DNA of 11,832 nt from positions 441-12,272 of the forward strand of contig DENB01000055.1 of assembly GCA_002359495.1 (NCBI GenBank). Reading direction: 5' to 3'. The number at the start of each line of letters is the position of its first letter. The first letter of the stretch is position 1. The position numbers and the translations under genes were made by a program. The notes below the pieces were generated by a model. It worked only from the letters and a program-made list of their open reading frames with translations. It was not told the origin of the DNA and ran no database searches. Source of the DNA: Enterobacteriaceae bacterium UBA2655. Its GTDB lineage: Bacteria; Pseudomonadota; Gammaproteobacteria; Enterobacterales; Enterobacteriaceae. Shown piece after piece: positions 6,932 to 11,832 of the stretch.

Positions 6932-7843
6932 ATGTTGTGGTTTAAAAATATGATGGTTTATCGTCTGAATCGTGACATTCCGCTGTCTGCAGACGAGATG
7001 GAAAAACAGCTCGAAGCCTTTACGTTCTCGCCGTGCGGCAGTCAGGATATGGCGAAAACCGGCTGGGTTTCCCCGATGGGCAACCGCAGCGACGCGCTGA
7101 CTCACGTGAATAACGGCCAGATCCTGATTTGCGCCCGCAAGGAGGAGAAAATCCTGCCATCGCCGGTGGTTAAGCAGGCGCTGGAAGCCAAAATCGAGAA
7201 GCTGGAAGCGGAGCAGAGCCGCAAGCTGAAAAAAACCGAAAAGGATTCGCTAAAGGATGAAGTGCTGCACAGCCTGCTGCCGCGCGCCTTCAGCCGCTTC
7301 AGCCAGACCTATCTCTGGATCGACAGCGTCAACGGCCTGATCATGGTTGACTGCGCCAGCGCGAAAAAAGCGGAAGATACGCTGGCGCTGCTGCGCAAAA
7401 GCCTCGGCTCGCTGCCGGTGGTGCCGCTGACGCTGGAAAGCCCGATCGAACTGACGCTGACCGAATGGGTACGTTCGGGCGATCTGCCTGCCGGTTTTGC
7501 ATTGATGGACGAAGCGGAGCTGAAAGCGATCCTGGAAGATGGCGGCGTCATCCGCTGTAAAAAGCAGGATCTGGTGTGCGATGAGATCGCCAACCATATC
7601 GAGGCGGGCAAGCTGGTGACCAAACTGGCGCTCGACTGGCAGGAGCGTATCCAATTCGTCATCTCGGACGACGGTTCGGTGAAGCGTCTGAAGTTCAGCG
7701 ACACCCTGCGCGAGCAGAATGATGATATCGATCGGGACGATTTCGCTCAGCGTTTCGACGCCGATTTCATTTTGATGACCGGCGAACTCGCCGCTTTCAC
7801 CGCTAATCTGGTCGAGGCGCTGGGCGGCGAAGCGCAGCGTTAA
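6932..7843 (+). CDS. rdgC: RdgC, recombination-associated DNA-binding protein
   Basis: 303 residues, the same length as E. coli RdgC. The start ATG at 6932 (MLWFKN) is fixed by homology and by AGGA (6922-6925) 6 nt upstream; an upstream in-frame TTG at 6899 would add 11 unrelated residues. RdgC forms a ring-shaped dimer that encircles duplex DNA and limits RecA activity. Recognisable conserved stretches include [58 protein letters not shown] and the C-terminal [17 protein letters not shown]. It is a single gene, with accessory DNA upstream and ppnP convergent downstream. The stop codon sits inside a 12-bp tandem duplication, so a second in-frame TAA follows at 7853-7855. Confidence 0.98.
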   Translation: MLWFKNMMVYRLNRDIPLSADEMEKQLEAFTFSPCGSQDMAKTGWVSPMGNRSDALTHVNNGQILICARKEEKILPSPVVKQALEAKIEKLEAEQSRKLKKTEKDSLKDEVLHSLLPRAFSRFSQTYLWIDSVNGLIMVDCASAKKAEDTLALLRKSLGSLPVVPLTLESPIELTLTEWVRSGDLPAGFALMDEAELKAILEDGGVIRCKKQDLVCDEIANHIEAGKLVTKLALDWQERIQFVISDDGSVKRLKFSDTLREQNDDIDRDDFAQRFDADFILMTGELAAFTANLVEALGGEAQR

Positions 7844-7857
7844 TCGCAGCGTTAATC
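7834..7857 (+). repeat. 12-bp tandem duplication across the rdgC stop codon
   Basis: GCAGCGTTAATC occurs twice without a gap (7834-7845 and 7846-7857), with the first four bases repeated again at 7858-7861. The first copy holds the last codons and stop of rdgC. It looks like replication slippage. Confidence 0.9.
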
Positions 7858-7866
7858 GCAGGCGAG

Positions 7867-7892
7867 AAAGATAGCCGCGCAGGCTATCTTTT
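7867..7892. terminator. Bidirectional terminator between rdgC and ppnP
   Basis: AAAGATAGCC (7867-7876) pairs perfectly with GGCTATCTTT (7882-7891) across a 5-nt loop, giving a 10-bp stem ending in TTTT on the plus strand. In the minus direction it ends in CTTT, so it may also serve ppnP. It lies 24 nt past the rdgC stop codon. Confidence 0.85.
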
Positions 7893-7897
7893 ATGAC

Positions 7898-7920
7898 GAT
7901 GGCCGCGCGCGGCGGCCATC
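7898..7920. terminator. Second hairpin between rdgC and ppnP
   Basis: GATGGCCGC (7898-7906) and GCGGCCATC (7912-7920) form a perfect 9-bp stem with a 5-nt loop, beginning just beyond the ppnP stop. It has no T tract of its own, so in the ppnP direction it may pair with the adjacent hairpin to stop transcription or protect the mRNA 3' end. Confidence 0.5.
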
Positions 7921-7924
7921 ATGC

Positions 7925-8209
7925 TCAAAGGTAGCGGCAGAGATAGGCGCTGGGTTCAGCAATCTGTAAATGAAACTCGCTGTGACCCGGCACGTTAAAC
8001 ACCGATCCCGCTTCAAACCATTTCCACTCGGTCTCGCCCGGCAGCAGCACTTTCATCGAGCCGCTGACCACCGTCATCTCTTCCGGCTGACCGGTGCCGA
8101 AGGTGTATTCGCCTTCCCCCATCACGCCTACGCTGGCGCGGCCCGTGCTTGCGCTATCAAAACCGATAGATTTCACTTTTCCTTCAAAATATTCGCTAAC
8201 GTTGAGCAT
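7925..8209 (-). CDS. ppnP: PpnP, pyrimidine/purine nucleoside phosphorylase
   Basis: 94 residues, the same length as E. coli PpnP (formerly YaiE). ATG at 8209-8207 with AGGA 6 nt upstream. PpnP is a small cupin-fold protein that phosphorolyses a range of nucleosides to free base and ribose 1-phosphate in the cytoplasm. Matching segments are [37 protein letters not shown] and the C-terminal [16 protein letters not shown] with the SAYLCRYL end. It is convergent with rdgC and next to aroM as in E. coli, but has its own candidate promoter in the 114-bp gap, so it need not depend on aroM transcription. Confidence 0.97.
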   Translation of the reverse strand: MLNVSEYFEGKVKSIGFDSASTGRASVGVMGEGEYTFGTGQPEEMTVVSGSMKVLLPGETEWKWFEAGSVFNVPGHSEFHLQIAEPSAYLCRYL

Positions 8210-8242
8210 GCGTTTTCCTCACGGCACAGTAAAGTGTCTGGC

Positions 8243-8272
8243 AGTGTAGAAGGGAAATCCCTGAACTGTCAC
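8243..8272 (-). promoter_or_regulatory. Candidate sigma-70 promoter for ppnP
   Basis: Read on the minus strand: GTGACA (8272-8267, 5 of 6 to TTGACA), an 18-bp spacer and TACACT (8248-8243, 4 of 6 to TATAAT). The transcript start would lie about 25-30 nt upstream of the ppnP ATG. Confidence 0.5.
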
Positions 8273-8323
8273 GCGAAATCATGGCACGTGCGGCAGAATG
8301 TGACGCGCGACGCCCGTGAGAGA

Positions 8324-9004
8324 TTACACAATCAGTTCCGCCGCCAGCTTCGCCACCAGCACATTGGAGAGCAGCACCGGAATACCCAGCAGCTTTTGCA
8401 GAAAATCGCGATGGCGCTGGTGATAGCCGATGCAGTCGAGCACCACCACGTCCGCGCCCTGCTCCTGCAAGGAGAGCGCCGCGTCCACCAGCTTTTCATC
8501 ATCCGCCAGATAGGGGCTGGCGACGGCGAAACAGGGGGTTTTGCTCAGGTTGCGCCATTTGTTGATCTGTTGACGGATCTGCTCCTCTACCGCCACTACA
8601 ATGCCGACCTGGTTATCGCTGACGATCGCCGCGACTAACGGCGGGATAATGCGATCCGGCTCCAGCAGCACCGCCTTCTGCGTTTGCAGGCGGCCGAACT
8701 CGCCGGTGCAGAGCAGCAGAATGTTTTCGTATCCCGCCTCCTCCAGTTCCAGCAGCTTCGCCTGCAGCCCCATCTCTACCCGGGCGCTGGAGAGCCGCAC
8801 CTGGCTCCCGTCCTGCAGACGTGAAACCAATACTTTTTCTCCGGGCGCCGCGGCGTAATGTTCGGCGACCTGTTCGGCGCTCAGCCCATCCAGCAAACCG
8901 GCGTGATCTATCTGATCTTCCGGTAAATGTTCCAGCAGCAGCGGCATAATATCGCTGCGCGGCGTCTGGCCGATGGTCAGAGTAACCAAAGATTTGTTCA
9001 TCAT
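8324..9004 (-). CDS. aroM: AroM family protein
   Basis: 226 residues from the first ATG (9004-9002), or 225 from the adjacent second ATG (9001-8999). The second has better spacing to GGAAAG (6 nt rather than 3) and gives the E. coli AroM length. The function of AroM is not established; in E. coli it is co-transcribed with aroL and yaiA. Conserved parts include SLVTLTIGQTPR at the start, LEPDRIIPPLVAAIVSDNQVGIVV (about 114-137), GADVVVLDCIGYHQRHRD (183-200) and PVLLSNVLVAKLAAEL at the end. The fold is thought to relate to Asp/Glu racemases, and Cys99 (LLCTGEF) and Cys191 (LDCIGY) sit roughly where that superfamily has catalytic cysteines. An IclR-family gene and terminators separate it from yaiA, so it is probably transcribed alone. 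Confidence 0.95.
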   Translation of the reverse strand: MMNKSLVTLTIGQTPRSDIMPLLLEHLPEDQIDHAGLLDGLSAEQVAEHYAAAPGEKVLVSRLQDGSQVRLSSARVEMGLQAKLLELEEAGYENILLLCTGEFGRLQTQKAVLLEPDRIIPPLVAAIVSDNQVGIVVAVEEQIRQQINKWRNLSKTPCFAVASPYLADDEKLVDAALSLQEQGADVVVLDCIGYHQRHRDFLQKLLGIPVLLSNVLVAKLAAELIV

Positions 9005-9043
9005 AGTCTTTCCGGGAACGTGAATAGCTCAGGCTACCATACA

Positions 9044-9052
9044 AAGATAGCA
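9044..9052 (-). promoter_or_regulatory. Weak candidate extended -10 promoter for aroM
   Basis: The minus strand reads TGC-TATCTT (9052-9044), an extended -10 form with 4 of 6 matches, about 40 nt upstream of the aroM start. No good -35 is present. The site is offered because terminator signals separate aroM from the upstream genes. Confidence 0.25.
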
Positions 9053-9150
9053 GAGCGGCGCGGCCTCAACGCACGGCGACGTTAAAGCGCGCTGACGGCG
9101 CCAGAGTGATGACGATTTGCACAAAATTTCGCCTTTGCGCAGAAGGAAAT

Positions 9151-9174
9151 AAGCAGGTCCGAAGACCTGCTTTT
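9151..9174 (-). terminator. Terminator of the IclR-family gene, UUCG loop
   Basis: AAGCAGGTC (9151-9159) pairs with GACCTGCTT (9164-9172). Read in the direction of the IclR-family gene, the loop is TTCG closed by C-G, the unusually stable UUCG tetraloop, and the stem runs into TTATTTCC. On the plus strand it ends in TTTT. It lies 45 nt past the gene's stop codon, with 9-bp inverted arms outside it (9125-9133 and 9184-9192). Confidence 0.8.
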
Positions 9175-9216
9175 CCCTGGTGTGGCGAAATTCACGCCTG
9201 AAACAGTAAAGTTGAT

Positions 9217-9969
9217 TTATACGCCATATTTTTCCGCCGTCTCTGCGGCGATAGCGCGTAGTTTATCCAGTAGCGGCTGCGGGTAGCCCGGCGCGTTATC
9301 CTGCGACGGGAACGACAAACAGATCGCCGCCGTTTCGCCGCGATGTTTGTTGCTGACCGCCACGGCGAGCGAACTGATGCCGGGCAAGGTTTCATTGCGC
9401 GCCAGCGCCCAGCCCTGCTGACGAATCTCCACCAGCATCGCGCAAAGCGCATCGGGCGTTTGTGGCGAATTCGCCGAGGCGGATCGCCAGCCGTCTGTGA
9501 GGCGCGCTCTGACCGCCTCGTCCGGGAGCTGCGACAGCAGCACCCGTCCCGTCGAAGTGCCGGAAGCGGCTATCCGGCTGCCCGGCGGCGTCACCAGCTG
9601 GGTAAACTGACGGCCGTGATACATGCGCATCACCAGCACGTCGCGCTCATCCAGCACCGAAATGTAGCCCATACAGCCTGCTTCCGACGCCAGTCGTGCC
9701 ATGGCGTCGGAGAGGCTTTCCACCAGCGGCGTGGCGAGATAATGGCTGACGACCGAAATCAGCGTGCGTCCGATCCGGTAGCCGCGGCTATCCAAATCGC
9801 GTTCCAATAACCCCTGCGTCTCCATAGTGGAAAGCAGCCGCGAAACGGTGCTTTTCGGCAGCGTCAGCGCTTCCACTATCTCGGTAAACGTAAGTCCTTG
9901 CTGCCCCTGGGTTACGCCGTATCGATTAAACAACTTCAGTACCGCAGCAGCATTTTCCAGTGTGGTCAT
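9217..9969 (-). CDS. IclR-family transcriptional regulator
   Basis: 250 residues, normal for the family. ATG at 9969-9967; a weak GGAA lies 7 nt upstream, inside a palindrome. The N-terminal winged helix-turn-helix spans about residues 5-60, with LTFTEIVEALTLPKSTVSRLLSTME as the recognition part. The IclR effector domain follows (about 75-245), with GTSTGRVLLSQLPDEAVRARL and the late segment ISSLAVAVSNKHRGETAAICLS. Such proteins bind small carbon compounds and repress or activate catabolic genes. E. coli has no gene here between aroM and yaiA, so it is an insertion. No enzyme or transporter gene adjoins it, so its target is unknown; the upstream palindromes point to autoregulation. Confidence 0.93.
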   Translation of the reverse strand: MTTLENAAAVLKLFNRYGVTQGQQGLTFTEIVEALTLPKSTVSRLLSTMETQGLLERDLDSRGYRIGRTLISVVSHYLATPLVESLSDAMARLASEAGCMGYISVLDERDVLVMRMYHGRQFTQLVTPPGSRIAASGTSTGRVLLSQLPDEAVRARLTDGWRSASANSPQTPDALCAMLVEIRQQGWALARNETLPGISSLAVAVSNKHRGETAAICLSFPSQDNAPGYPQPLLDKLRAIAAETAEKYGV

Positions 9970-9975
9970 CGGCCG

Positions 9976-10016
9976 GTTCCACTATATGGAACAGAGTTCC
10001 TGTTCAGTTAAGAACA
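9976..10016 (-). promoter_or_regulatory. Palindromic operator array upstream of the IclR-family gene
   Basis: GTTCCA-CTATA-TGGAAC (9976-9992) is a perfect inverted repeat with a 5-bp spacer, the layout of IclR-family operators. GAAC-AGA-GTTC (9989-9999) and TGTTC-AGTTAA-GAACA (10001-10016) follow in the same 41 bp. The proximal palindrome covers the weak Shine-Dalgarno and the distal one adjoins the candidate -10 box, so binding would block expression. Confidence 0.65.
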
Positions 10017-10045
10017 AAATTAAAGCGATATGGCGGCCAGGTCAA
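10017..10045 (-). promoter_or_regulatory. Candidate promoter of the IclR-family gene
   Basis: On the minus strand: TTGACC (10045-10040, 5 of 6), a 17-bp spacer and TAATTT (10022-10017, weak -10). The start point would fall within the operator array. The remaining gap up to 10161 is A-rich and holds no gene I can support. Confidence 0.4.
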
Positions 10046-10161
10046 GTGTGGATTTGTTCAGGTATGTTTATTTAAAATAGAGAGAGGCGGCCGGTAAAGC
10101 AGCAAGAAAAGAGAATGGAATGCGGATCGAAAGATAACAATCTATAAACTAAACAATAAAA

Positions 10162-10208
10162 CGCCATGACGACAAAGGATGTTTTCTCGTTCCCCACCTT
10201 TCATGGCG
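10162..10208 (-). terminator. Probable intrinsic terminator after yaiA
   Basis: On the minus strand CGCCATGA (10208-10201) pairs with TCATGGCG (10169-10162), followed by TTTTATTG. An inner AAGG/CCTT pairing extends the structure across an internal loop. It starts about 35 nt past the yaiA stop codon and would separate yaiA from the IclR-family gene and aroM. The loop is large, which lowers confidence. Confidence 0.55.
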
Positions 10209-10242
10209 CGAAGAAATTTACAGGCGTCCTTGCCGCATCGCG

Positions 10243-10434
10243 TTACTCTTTCGCCTCATTTTCATAACGCTCTTTAGCATCCAGTGCTTCCTGCTCGCTT
10301 TCATGTTCGCTAATCAGAGAATTTTCGTGCGGATGGTCGGCGCGCAGCTCATAACGGGTGGTAGGGCTTTCCGGCGTGCCTTTTTTAACGGACACGACAC
10401 GAGCTTCGCGTGGGTAGGGCGGTCTGGTTGGCAT
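10243..10434 (-). CDS. yaiA: YaiA family protein
   Basis: 63 residues, the same length as E. coli YaiA. The start is ATG at 10434-10432 ([11 protein letters not shown]), set by homology and by AGGG 6 nt upstream; a second ATG two codons earlier touches the ribosome site and is unlikely. Conserved parts are [21 protein letters not shown] and the acidic end with [10 protein letters not shown]. It is small, soluble and highly charged, and its function is not known. In E. coli it lies between aroL and aroM in one operon. Here it follows aroL at 126 bp, with an inverted repeat in the gap, and appears to end at its own terminator. Confidence 0.93.
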   Translation of the reverse strand: MPTRPPYPREARVVSVKKGTPESPTTRYELRADHPHENSLISEHESEQEALDAKERYENEAKE

Positions 10435-10458
10435 AATCATCCCTCTTATCAGTAAACG

Positions 10459-10480
10459 GTTTTCCGACCGGGCGGAAAAC
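10459..10480 (-). repeat. Inverted repeat in the aroL-yaiA gap
   Basis: GTTTTCCG (10459-10466) and CGGAAAAC (10473-10480) are perfect 8-bp arms with a 6-nt spacer, just upstream of the yaiA Shine-Dalgarno. There is no T tract after it on the minus strand. It could be an operator, a processing site or an mRNA structure that controls yaiA. A TATACT (10501-10496) just upstream could be a -10 box for yaiA but lacks a well-spaced -35. Confidence 0.55.
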
Positions 10481-10560
10481 ACCCTGTAAAAGGTAAGTAT
10501 AGCTAACCGACCCGATCCGACTGGCAAAGCGGGAACAATCTGAGAAAAAAACTAAGAAGA

Positions 10561-11085
10561 TCAGCTGGCGCGGGCCAGCGAAAGCGAACGCAGGATCTGC
10601 TCGACCACCTGCTCAGGCGACTGCATGGCGTCGACTTCGTGATGCGCGGCCTGACGATAAAGATGGACGCGCTCGCGCAGCACGTCGTGCATCTCTTCGA
10701 CGATAGGACGACCGGTTAAAGTAGGCCGCTGCTCCGCTTCCGGCTGCATGACCAGCCGATCCGCCAGCACGTCCGGCGAGGCGTTGAGCCAGATGACCCG
10801 CCCCGTTTCACGCATAAAGCGACGATTCGCTTCCGCCAGCACCATGCCGCCGCCGGTGGCGATGATAGTCGCCGGCGCGCTAACCGCTTTCAGGGATTCG
10901 CTTTCACGGGCGCGAAAGCTTTCCCATCCCTCTTCCGCAACGATTTGGGCTACGCTGCGCTGCGCGGCGAGCTGCAGATGATGATCGGTGTCGCAAAAGG
11001 CGTAACCCGTCGCCTGCGACAATGCCTGGCCTATGGTGGTTTTGCCGCAGCCGCGCGCGCCGATCAGATAGATGGGTAAAGACAT
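10561..11085 (-). CDS. aroL: Shikimate kinase II
   Basis: 174 residues, the same length as E. coli AroL. ATG at 11085-11083 with GGAGG 10 nt upstream. It phosphorylates shikimate at the 3-hydroxyl using ATP, in the pathway to chorismate and the aromatic amino acids. Visible elements: Walker A GARGCGKTT (9-17), DTD (32-34) for Mg2+ and shikimate, FRARE with Arg58, GGG (78-80), LID segment RPTLTGRP (120-127) with Arg120, and Arg139 in ERVHLY. It is more like AroL than AroK, and the neighbours yaiA and aroM agree. In E. coli aroL is repressed by TyrR with TrpR; partial look-alike sites lie upstream here. It is divergent from the DUF2076-family gene. Confidence 0.97.
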   Translation of the reverse strand: MSLPIYLIGARGCGKTTIGQALSQATGYAFCDTDHHLQLAAQRSVAQIVAEEGWESFRARESESLKAVSAPATIIATGGGMVLAEANRRFMRETGRVIWLNASPDVLADRLVMQPEAEQRPTLTGRPIVEEMHDVLRERVHLYRQAAHHEVDAMQSPEQVVEQILRSLSLARAS

Positions 11086-11126
11086 AGTGGCTCATCCTCC
11101 GCCGTCTCTGCCGTCGGGCAAAGAAT

Positions 11127-11169
11127 CAACTCGTTAATGCGAGGCATGATACCGATAAATTTTTTTATC
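11127..11169 (-). promoter_or_regulatory. aroL upstream region with TrpR-like and TyrR-like sequences
   Basis: AACTCGTTAA (11128-11137) matches 9 of 10 bases of the trp operator half AACTAGTTAA, though the second half is degenerate. GATAAATTTTTTTATC (11154-11169) is an inverted repeat with the G-N14-C spacing of TyrR boxes, but matches the TGTAAA-N6-TTTACA consensus only in part. TATCAT on the minus strand (11151-11146) lies between them as a possible -10. The call rests on analogy with E. coli aroL. Confidence 0.35.
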
Positions 11170-11245
11170 AGCCACCAGTGAAGCGCGTTTTACGCACCGG
11201 TCGCGACCTGCTTTAACTATGCCATTAATTTTAAAGGGAAAAGCG

Positions 11246-11341
11246 ATGCGTTTTTCGTGCATTTTCTCTGTTGTGCCCGCGCGGCAACATTTGCTTACCG
11301 CCGCAGGTTTACTTTGGCAGGTCGCGCCCACATATACTTGA
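11246..11341 (+). CDS. Possible 31-residue small ORF
   Basis: ATG at 11246 has AAGGG (11234-11238) 7 nt upstream and runs to TGA at 11339-11341, ending 24 nt before the DUF2076-family start. The product begins MRFSCIFSVV and has modest hydrophobicity; I recognise no family. It could be a leader peptide, a small protein or chance. The minus strand is also open here but gives nothing recognisable. Confidence 0.25.
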   Translation: MRFSCIFSVVPARQHLLTAAGLLWQVAPTYT

Positions 11342-11365
11342 TCTTATCGCAGAAGGAGGTTCACC

Positions 11366-11832
11366 ATGCAGAGCGAAGAAAGAGAACTTATTGACGGGCT
11401 GTTCAGCCGCCTGAAACAGGCTGAAAGCCAGACCGGCCAGCGCGATCCGGCCGCAGAGCAGCTGATTAAACTGCGTCTGCAGGAACAGCCCGGCGCGCCC
11501 TATTACATGGCGCAGGCGATCCTGATTCAGGAAGCGGCGATGAAAAAGCTCAACGACCGCGTTACCGAGCTGGAAAACCGTCTGGCGCAGCAGCAACAGC
11601 GCCCGCAGCAGAGCAGCGGCGGATTCCTCTCCAACCTGTTCGGCGGCGGTTCGCGCCAGCAGGCGCAGCAGCAGCCGGTCTGGAACAACGCGCCCGCCCA
11701 GCCGCAGCAGCCTTACTATAACCAGGCACCAGCGGCGCCCGCGCGCGGCACCGGTTTTCTCGGCGGCGCGCTGCAGACCGCGGTGGGCGTGGCGGGGGGG
11801 GGGGGGGTGGGGGATGGGGGGGGGGGGGGGGG
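11366..11832 (+). CDS. DUF2076 family protein (3'-truncated)
   Basis: ATG at 11366 follows a perfect Shine-Dalgarno AAGGAGGT (11353-11360), suggesting strong translation. About 142 residues are credible, up to roughly base 11793; beyond that the codons are mostly GGG from a G-run artefact. The N-terminus (MQSEERELIDGLFSRLKQAE, about 1-75) is the helical part typical of DUF2076, with YMAQAILIQE and a short coiled segment ending LENRLAQQQQ. A Gln/Pro/Gly-rich linker follows, with GGFLSNLFGGG, then RGTGFLGGALQTAVGVAGG, a Gly/Ala-rich hydrophobic segment common to the family. The missing tail in relatives is usually acidic. The function is unknown. It is divergent from aroL. Confidence 0.85.
   Translation, partial: MQSEERELIDGLFSRLKQAESQTGQRDPAAEQLIKLRLQEQPGAPYYMAQAILIQEAAMKKLNDRVTELENRLAQQQQRPQQSSGGFLSNLFGGGSRQQAQQQPVWNNAPAQPQQPYYNQAPAAPARGTGFLGGALQTAVGVAGGGGVGDGGGGG
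11794..11832. other. G homopolymer run, probable sequencing or assembly artefact
   Basis: From 11794 to the end, 36 of 39 bases are G, broken only by T at 11808, A at 11814 and T at 11815. It appears abruptly inside a normal coding sequence. Two-colour sequencing reports no signal as G, which gives such tails at read and contig ends. The DNA here should not be interpreted. Confidence 0.9.

Larger units (their letters stand above)
8353..9727 (-). other. Cluster of four Chi octamers (GCTGGTGG) on the minus strand
   Basis: The minus strand reads GCTGGTGG at 8353-8360, 8485-8492, 9429-9436 and 9720-9727, with a fifth copy at 3088-3095. None was found on the plus strand. GCTGGTGG is the RecBCD recombination hotspot of E. 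coli and close relatives. All five lie in minus-strand genes, where Leu-Val codons can generate the motif, so strand bias partly follows gene direction. Confidence 0.6.

Noticed and set aside
7970..8638. 222-codon plus-strand frame over ppnP and aroM
   Set aside because: It is antisense to two conserved genes and shows no family features.
9343..9810. 155-codon plus-strand frame opposite the IclR-family gene
   Set aside because: It is a shadow frame; the minus-strand product has clear IclR domains.
10904..11095. 63-codon minus-strand frame starting inside the aroL ribosome site
   Set aside because: Its ATG directly abuts GGAGG with no spacing and the frame is a +1 shadow of aroL.
11794..11832. 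Poly-G tract as a G-quadruplex or phase-variable homopolymer
   Set aside because: Length, terminal position and loss of the coding pattern fit a no-signal sequencing artefact better than biology.

Overview
The window is GC-rich enterobacterial DNA. The order sbcC ... rdgC, ppnP, aroM, yaiA, aroL follows the E. coli K-12 chromosome (recalled from memory), read here in the reverse of the usual map direction. Protein similarity, GC content and the non-E. coli inserts suggest Erwiniaceae (Pantoea, Mixta or Erwinia); the genus is a guess. The left edge cuts sbcC. The right edge decays into a G homopolymer that looks like a sequencing or assembly artefact, so this is probably a contig end.

Layout. 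(1) 1-2421: C-terminal three quarters of sbcC, the nuclease ATPase subunit, with zinc hook and ATPase signature. (2) 2422-6763: accessory block where E. coli has araJ and mak. It holds a small exported protein made almost only of a TolA domain III-like module, an AraC-family regulator, an APH-fold small-molecule kinase and, divergent from the kinase, an ethanolamine-type APC permease. The kinase/permease gap carries repeated TTGACC elements. (3) 6932-8209: rdgC and ppnP, convergent, with two hairpins between them. (4) 8324-11085: aroL, yaiA and aroM, all on the minus strand, but interrupted between yaiA and aroM by an IclR-family regulator that has its own palindromic operators, candidate promoter and terminator. 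(5) 11366-end: a DUF2076-family gene with a perfect Shine-Dalgarno, truncated.

How the genes work together. SbcC (with SbcD, outside the window) and RdgC both serve DNA-end processing and recombination. AroL makes shikimate 3-phosphate; in E. coli yaiA and aroM are co-transcribed with it, and here aroM appears uncoupled. The accessory block is best read as an uptake-and-phosphorylation module for ethanolamine or a related amino alcohol under AraC control. That is inference: no eutBC genes, phospho-lyase or aldehyde dehydrogenase is present in the window. I found no rRNA, tRNA, CRISPR array, transposase or prophage gene.
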